Source: Bacillota bacterium | GTDB taxonomy: Bacteria > Armatimonadota > HRBIN16 | Length of the DNA stretch: 64,000 nt | Assembly (NCBI GenBank): GCA_023511455.1 | Contig: JAIMBJ010000009.1 | Location: 36,000-99,999 of the forward strand | Direction: 5' to 3' | Part shown: piece after piece, positions 60,961 to 64,000 of the stretch | How positions within the stretch are numbered: position 1 is the first letter of the stretch | Layout: each line of letters opens with the position of its first letter | Notes under the pieces: model-generated | The model's input: only the letters and a program-made list of their open reading frames with translations | Told to the model about the DNA's origin: nothing | The model's database searches: none | Program-made: the position numbers and the translations under genes

Positions 60961-60980
60961 CCGCTCAGGGTCTTGCCCAT
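60950..60980. other. Composition and gene breakpoint
   Basis: Within these bases the caspase-like frame (left) and livF (right) are both cut: the livF frame reads KTLSG and then leaves the family (the conserved GEQQ is missing). To the right the DNA is clearly AT-richer and the codon choice changes. No integrase, tRNA end, repeat or inverted repeat is present. Confidence 0.8.
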
Positions 60981-61370
60981 CTGATTCCGTCTCTCTTTCA
61001 GGATCGGAAAAATTCCAAAAACTCTCTCTAAATTTTTTTGAATCACTCTACGGTCGGCAATAAGATAGGCGCCCATCAAGAGGTTTTCCAAAACGGTAAG
61101 CTCAGGGAAAATCCTTCGGCCTTCGGGAACCATGCTTATTCCTAACTGGGCCCTTTCATGAGCAGAAGTTTCAGTCAAGGGGTTCCCATAAAAAAGGATT
61201 TCTCCCTTTCGACATCTCACCAGACCCATAATTGCCCTGAGGGTCGTACTTTTTCCGGCCCCATTGGCTCCGATAATGGTGACCAACTCCCCCTCTTTAA
61301 CCGAAAAGCTCACCCCTTTGAGGGCCAAAAACTCACCATAAGAGACTTCCATTTCTCGAACTTCTAACAT
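60960..61370 (-). CDS. livF: Branched-chain amino-acid ABC transporter ATPase LivF, truncated
   Basis: 137 family-like residues remain of about 235. The Walker A is GANGAGKST and the Q-loop region VPEGRRIFPELTVLENLLMG is characteristic of LivF. The protein ends at KTLSG, just inside the ABC signature (normally LSGGEQQ), and the Walker B and H-loop are lost at the breakpoint. The frame then continues into unrelated sequence. LivF is one of the two ATPases of the Liv/HAA transporter. Confidence 0.85.
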
Positions 61371-62114
61371 CTAACCTTCCTTCCCGAGGTAGGCTTCAAC
61401 CACACGGGGATTAGAACGGATCTCTTCTGGAGGCCCTTCAGCAATCTTTGAACCATGATCCAGAACCACAATCCTCCGGCATAGATCCATCACGACATGC
61501 ATATTATGTTCGATCAAAAGAACTCCAATCCCCTCTTCGGCGATTTGCCGAATAAGGTCCATCAATTGAATCGATTCTTCAAACCGAAGCCCCCCCGATG
61601 GTTCATCCAGGAGAAGGAGACGGGGATGAAGGGCCAGGGCCCTTGCAATCTCGACTCTCTTTTTAATCCCCAAGGGTAGGGTTTTGGTCAATTGATGAGC
61701 ATAGGGTTGAAGCCCTGTTCTTTCAATCAGTCTTCTTACTTCCTCCAAAATCTCACCCTTTCGAAAGGGTGCTATCGAATTCAATAGATTTGGATAAAAA
61801 CGATGTCCTGAGGCTACCAGAATATTCGTCTCCACATCCAAATTTAAGAAGGGCCTAACGATCTGAAACGTTCTACCCACTCCTAATCGACTGATTTGAT
61901 GGTGTTTTAAACGGAGAAGGGACCTTCCTTGAAAAAATATTTCCCCACCTGATGGAGAATAGATTCCGGAGATGAGATTGAAGAGGGTTGTCTTTCCTGC
62001 TCCATTGGGACCGATGATCCCCAGGATCTCTCCTTCTTCAGCGGAAAAACTAACCCGATCCAGGGCCCGAAGTCCATCAAACTCTTTACTTAGATTCTTC
62101 ACTTCAAGAAGCAC
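61371..62114 (-). CDS. livG: Branched-chain amino-acid ABC transporter ATPase LivG
   Basis: A 247-residue ATPase. Walker A GPNGAGKTTLFNLISGIY (residues ~35-52), a LivG-specific insert (GVGRTFQIVRPFLNLDV), the signature region LPLGIKKRVEIARAL and Walker B LLLDEPSGGL followed by the H-loop (LIEHNMHVVMDL) are all present. It is complete and directly abuts livF (stop followed by the next start), as in typical liv operons. Confidence 0.94.
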   Translation of the reverse strand: MLLEVKNLSKEFDGLRALDRVSFSAEEGEILGIIGPNGAGKTTLFNLISGIYSPSGGEIFFQGRSLLRLKHHQISRLGVGRTFQIVRPFLNLDVETNILVASGHRFYPNLLNSIAPFRKGEILEEVRRLIERTGLQPYAHQLTKTLPLGIKKRVEIARALALHPRLLLLDEPSGGLRFEESIQLMDLIRQIAEEGIGVLLIEHNMHVVMDLCRRIVVLDHGSKIAEGPPEEIRSNPRVVEAYLGKEG

Positions 62115-62185
62115 TCTTCCCTCACTCCCATCTTTTAATTAGATTTCGGCCCGTAGGGGAATACCCTCTTCACGGAGGTTTCAAG

Positions 62186-63085
62186 TTAATCCTCTCCCGA
62201 TTTCCTCCATGGAGATCCAATCCTCCTAAAAAACCTTGGTAGGACCGATTCTTGGCCCAGAAGTCCTCCTGGTTGAAAACGCATCATCGCCACAAGAAGA
62301 AGCCCGTAAAGGAAAGTCCGATACTCCATAATCGGTCTCGAAATCTCAGGGAGAATCCCCAGGATGATGGCTCCAACAATGGGCCCCCATCGGGTTCCAA
62401 TTCCTCCAAAAACGACCATACAGAGGATGACAATGGATTGTCCAAACCCAAAATTTTGAGGCATGATAAAGGTCAAAAAATGGGCATAGAACCCTCCAGC
62501 AAGACCAGCAATGGCGCTACCAAGGATAAAGGCGATCACCTTAAACCGGACAATATCCACTCCCATTGCCCCTACAGCCACTTCATCCTCCCGAATGGAT
62601 GACCAGGCCAAACCCAGCCAGGACCGTTCTAAACGTCGGTCGAGAAGAAGGAGAAGAATCAAAATGACGAGGATAAGAATAAAGTATTCTGGTTTGGTCA
62701 TCTCCCGACCAAACCATTTAGGTAGGTCGATCCCTCCGATTCCCATCGCCACACCAAAAAAAGGAAGATAAAGAAAGACCGCCTCAACGACAAAGACGAT
62801 CCCCATCGTGGTGATGGCAAGAAAGTCATCTCGGACACGGAGACATGGAATTCCCAACAGGGCTCCAACCATCCCCGCCACCATCGTCCCGAGAGGAACG
62901 GAGATCCAGAAAGAGAGTTCTGTCCTTGTATAAAAAAGGGCAGACGTATAGGCGCCAATACCAAAAAAGGCAGAATGTCCCAGAGAGATCTGACCCGCCC
63001 TGCCTGTAATGATATTCAGACTATGGGCGAGCATGGCATAGATGGTGATGGTGATTAGGATGGTGATGAAATATCCGCTGATCAC
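62186..63085 (-). CDS. livM: Branched-chain amino-acid ABC transporter permease LivM
   Basis: A 299-residue membrane protein with about 9-10 helices. The LivM motifs GRAGQISLGHSAFFGIGAYT (near residue 27), GIPCLRVRDDFLAITTMG and VVFGGIGTRWGPIVGAIILG are clear. It forms the translocation path together with LivH. It lies between livH and livG in the expected order. Codon use is AT-rich compared with the left part of the window. Confidence 0.93.
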   Translation of the reverse strand: MISGYFITILITITIYAMLAHSLNIITGRAGQISLGHSAFFGIGAYTSALFYTRTELSFWISVPLGTMVAGMVGALLGIPCLRVRDDFLAITTMGIVFVVEAVFLYLPFFGVAMGIGGIDLPKWFGREMTKPEYFILILVILILLLLLDRRLERSWLGLAWSSIREDEVAVGAMGVDIVRFKVIAFILGSAIAGLAGGFYAHFLTFIMPQNFGFGQSIVILCMVVFGGIGTRWGPIVGAIILGILPEISRPIMEYRTFLYGLLLVAMMRFQPGGLLGQESVLPRFFRRIGSPWRKSGED

Positions 63086-63123
63086 TATTTAAGACCTTTC
63101 ACGTCTTACTTTTCACGATGGGC

Positions 63124-63981
63124 TTACCCTTTTCCTAACAATCCATAAGGTTTAAACATCAATACCAGGATCATGGCCACAAAGGCGACCGCATCTCTTG
63201 GGAAGGGGATAGCTAAAATCCCTATAAAGAAGGTTTCAGCCATCCCCACGACAAAGGAAGCGAGGACTGTACCAGGGATGTTCCCCAACCCTCCAAGGAC
63301 AACGATTGCCAGGGCCTTATAGGCTGGGATGCTTCCCATGGTTGGCCAGACCTGATTGTCATAGACCCCAATGAGGACTCCTGCTGCTCCTGCCATGGCA
63401 GACCCTATAAGAAAATTAATGGCTACAATCGCCTTCACATTGACACCAAAGGAGGAAGCGGTCTCTGCGTCCATTGCACACGCCCGCATGGCCAACCCGG
63501 TTCGAGTGCGTGAGAGGACGACCCAGAGGATGATCAGAATCAGGAAGGTCACGAAAAGGATCAAAAGCTGCGTCTCGGTAAGCTGAAAACTCCCGAGAGA
63601 GAGATTTCCGATTCCAATCTTTGCATTATAGGTTAAGGTGTGAGGGCCGGCCACAATTCGAAAAGCCTCTTCCATCGCAGTGAAAAGACCGATGGAGACG
63701 ATAAGAGGTGCAATCCTCGGTAGATGAAGGAGTGGAGAGTAAAGAAATCGTTCAACCAGATACCCACCCAGCGCAGATCCAGCCATTCCAATAAAAAGAG
63801 AAAGCCAGAATTCTCCTGTCAGACGAAACGAAAACCATCCGATATAGGCTCCCAAAGCATAGATTCCCGCATGGGCCACATGGAGAATCCTCAGGATTCC
63901 ATAGACCATGGTAAGTCCAAGAGAGATGAGAGCGTATACACTTCCTACAGCGATTCCATTCGCAAGTTGTTGAATCAGCAT
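63124..63981 (-). CDS. livH: Branched-chain amino-acid ABC transporter permease LivH
   Basis: A 285-residue membrane protein with about 8 helices. The motifs LANGIAVGSVYALISLGLTM (near residue 6), GRT-like cytoplasmic loop SRTRTGLAMRACAMDAETAS and IAIV-type VVLGGLGNIPGTVLASFVVG are typical. It appears complete, starting at ATG 63,981, but the substrate-binding protein gene livJ expected upstream would be beyond the window. No clear Shine-Dalgarno precedes it. Confidence 0.93.
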   Translation of the reverse strand: MLIQQLANGIAVGSVYALISLGLTMVYGILRILHVAHAGIYALGAYIGWFSFRLTGEFWLSLFIGMAGSALGGYLVERFLYSPLLHLPRIAPLIVSIGLFTAMEEAFRIVAGPHTLTYNAKIGIGNLSLGSFQLTETQLLILFVTFLILIILWVVLSRTRTGLAMRACAMDAETASSFGVNVKAIVAINFLIGSAMAGAAGVLIGVYDNQVWPTMGSIPAYKALAIVVLGGLGNIPGTVLASFVVGMAETFFIGILAIPFPRDAVAFVAMILVLMFKPYGLLGKG

Positions 63982-64000
63982 AAAAAGGATACTTGAGGGG

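Noticed and set aside
60960..64000. livFGMH as a horizontally acquired island
   Set aside because: Both genes at the edge are truncated and no mobile-element signature is present; a chimeric assembly explains it better, though transfer is not excluded.

Overview
The window looks like bacterial chromosome from a GC-rich, probably thermophilic member of the Armatimonadota. This rests on pseudopilin-type proteins with an N-terminal [23 protein letters not shown] segment and a C-terminal H-x9-DG motif, a PEP-CTERM protein, dockerin-like repeats on a secreted hydrolase, a two-CxxC protein disulfide oxidoreductase, and many carbohydrate-active enzymes scattered singly among Gfo/Idh/MocA oxidoreductases. 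KdsD and KdsC homologues suggest a Kdo-containing outer membrane. The last ~3 kb (from about 60,960) is visibly AT-richer and uses different codons. It joins the rest in the middle of two genes, so it is probably another organism's DNA: an assembly chimera, or less likely a recent transfer.

Layout. 1-11 kb: end of a Gfo/Idh/MocA oxidoreductase, a GH29 fucosidase, a phytanoyl-CoA dioxygenase-like enzyme, tRNA-Ser(GCU), a secreted dockerin hydrolase, a DUF512 radical SAM protein whose 3' end overlaps tRNA-Pro(GGG), a HAD phosphatase, a six-hairpin glycosidase-like protein, and a coupled pair of a deoxyhypusine-synthase-fold protein and a PfkB kinase. 11-16 kb: a two-gene EchA/EchB-like (NuoL/NuoH-like) membrane module with no hydrophilic subunits, then a MutL/GlmL-type protein. 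16-26 kb: a pseudopilin gene behind four 11-bp-spaced PhoP-box repeats, a small lipoprotein, GH51 and DUF4091 enzymes, an oxidoreductase, and an operon of ECF sigma factor, frameshifted Cys-rich secreted protein, membrane protein and pseudopilin. 26-36 kb: a long leftward DNA-repair operon (imuB, DUF6504, dnaE2, deoC, recO, two M16 peptidases, ruvC, small membrane protein) behind a fully consensus promoter. 36-49 kb: rodA, a FAD oxidoreductase, a disulfide oxidoreductase, a B12-type radical SAM protein, a decayed VapC-like toxin with its antitoxin, an esterase, a ROK kinase, tRNA-Sec, a THUMP-like methyltransferase, an ARPP-1 protein and a peptide-binding lipoprotein. 49-61 kb: a 197-bp MITE in the copA leader, copA, an L25-like protein, a PEP-CTERM protein, gamma-glutamyltransferase, Uma2, KDPG aldolase, kdsD-kdsC-phosphoesterase, a secreted beta-propeller, and a caspase-like protein cut at the breakpoint. 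61-64 kb: livF (truncated), livG, livM and livH of a branched-chain amino-acid ABC transporter.

The items I find most worth following are the tRNA-Sec gene, the frameshifted/UGA-interrupted Cys-rich gene, the PhoP-box promoter, the MITE with intact inverted repeats and target duplication, the orphan EchAB module, the deoxyhypusine-synthase-like/kinase pair, and the composition breakpoint near 60,960.
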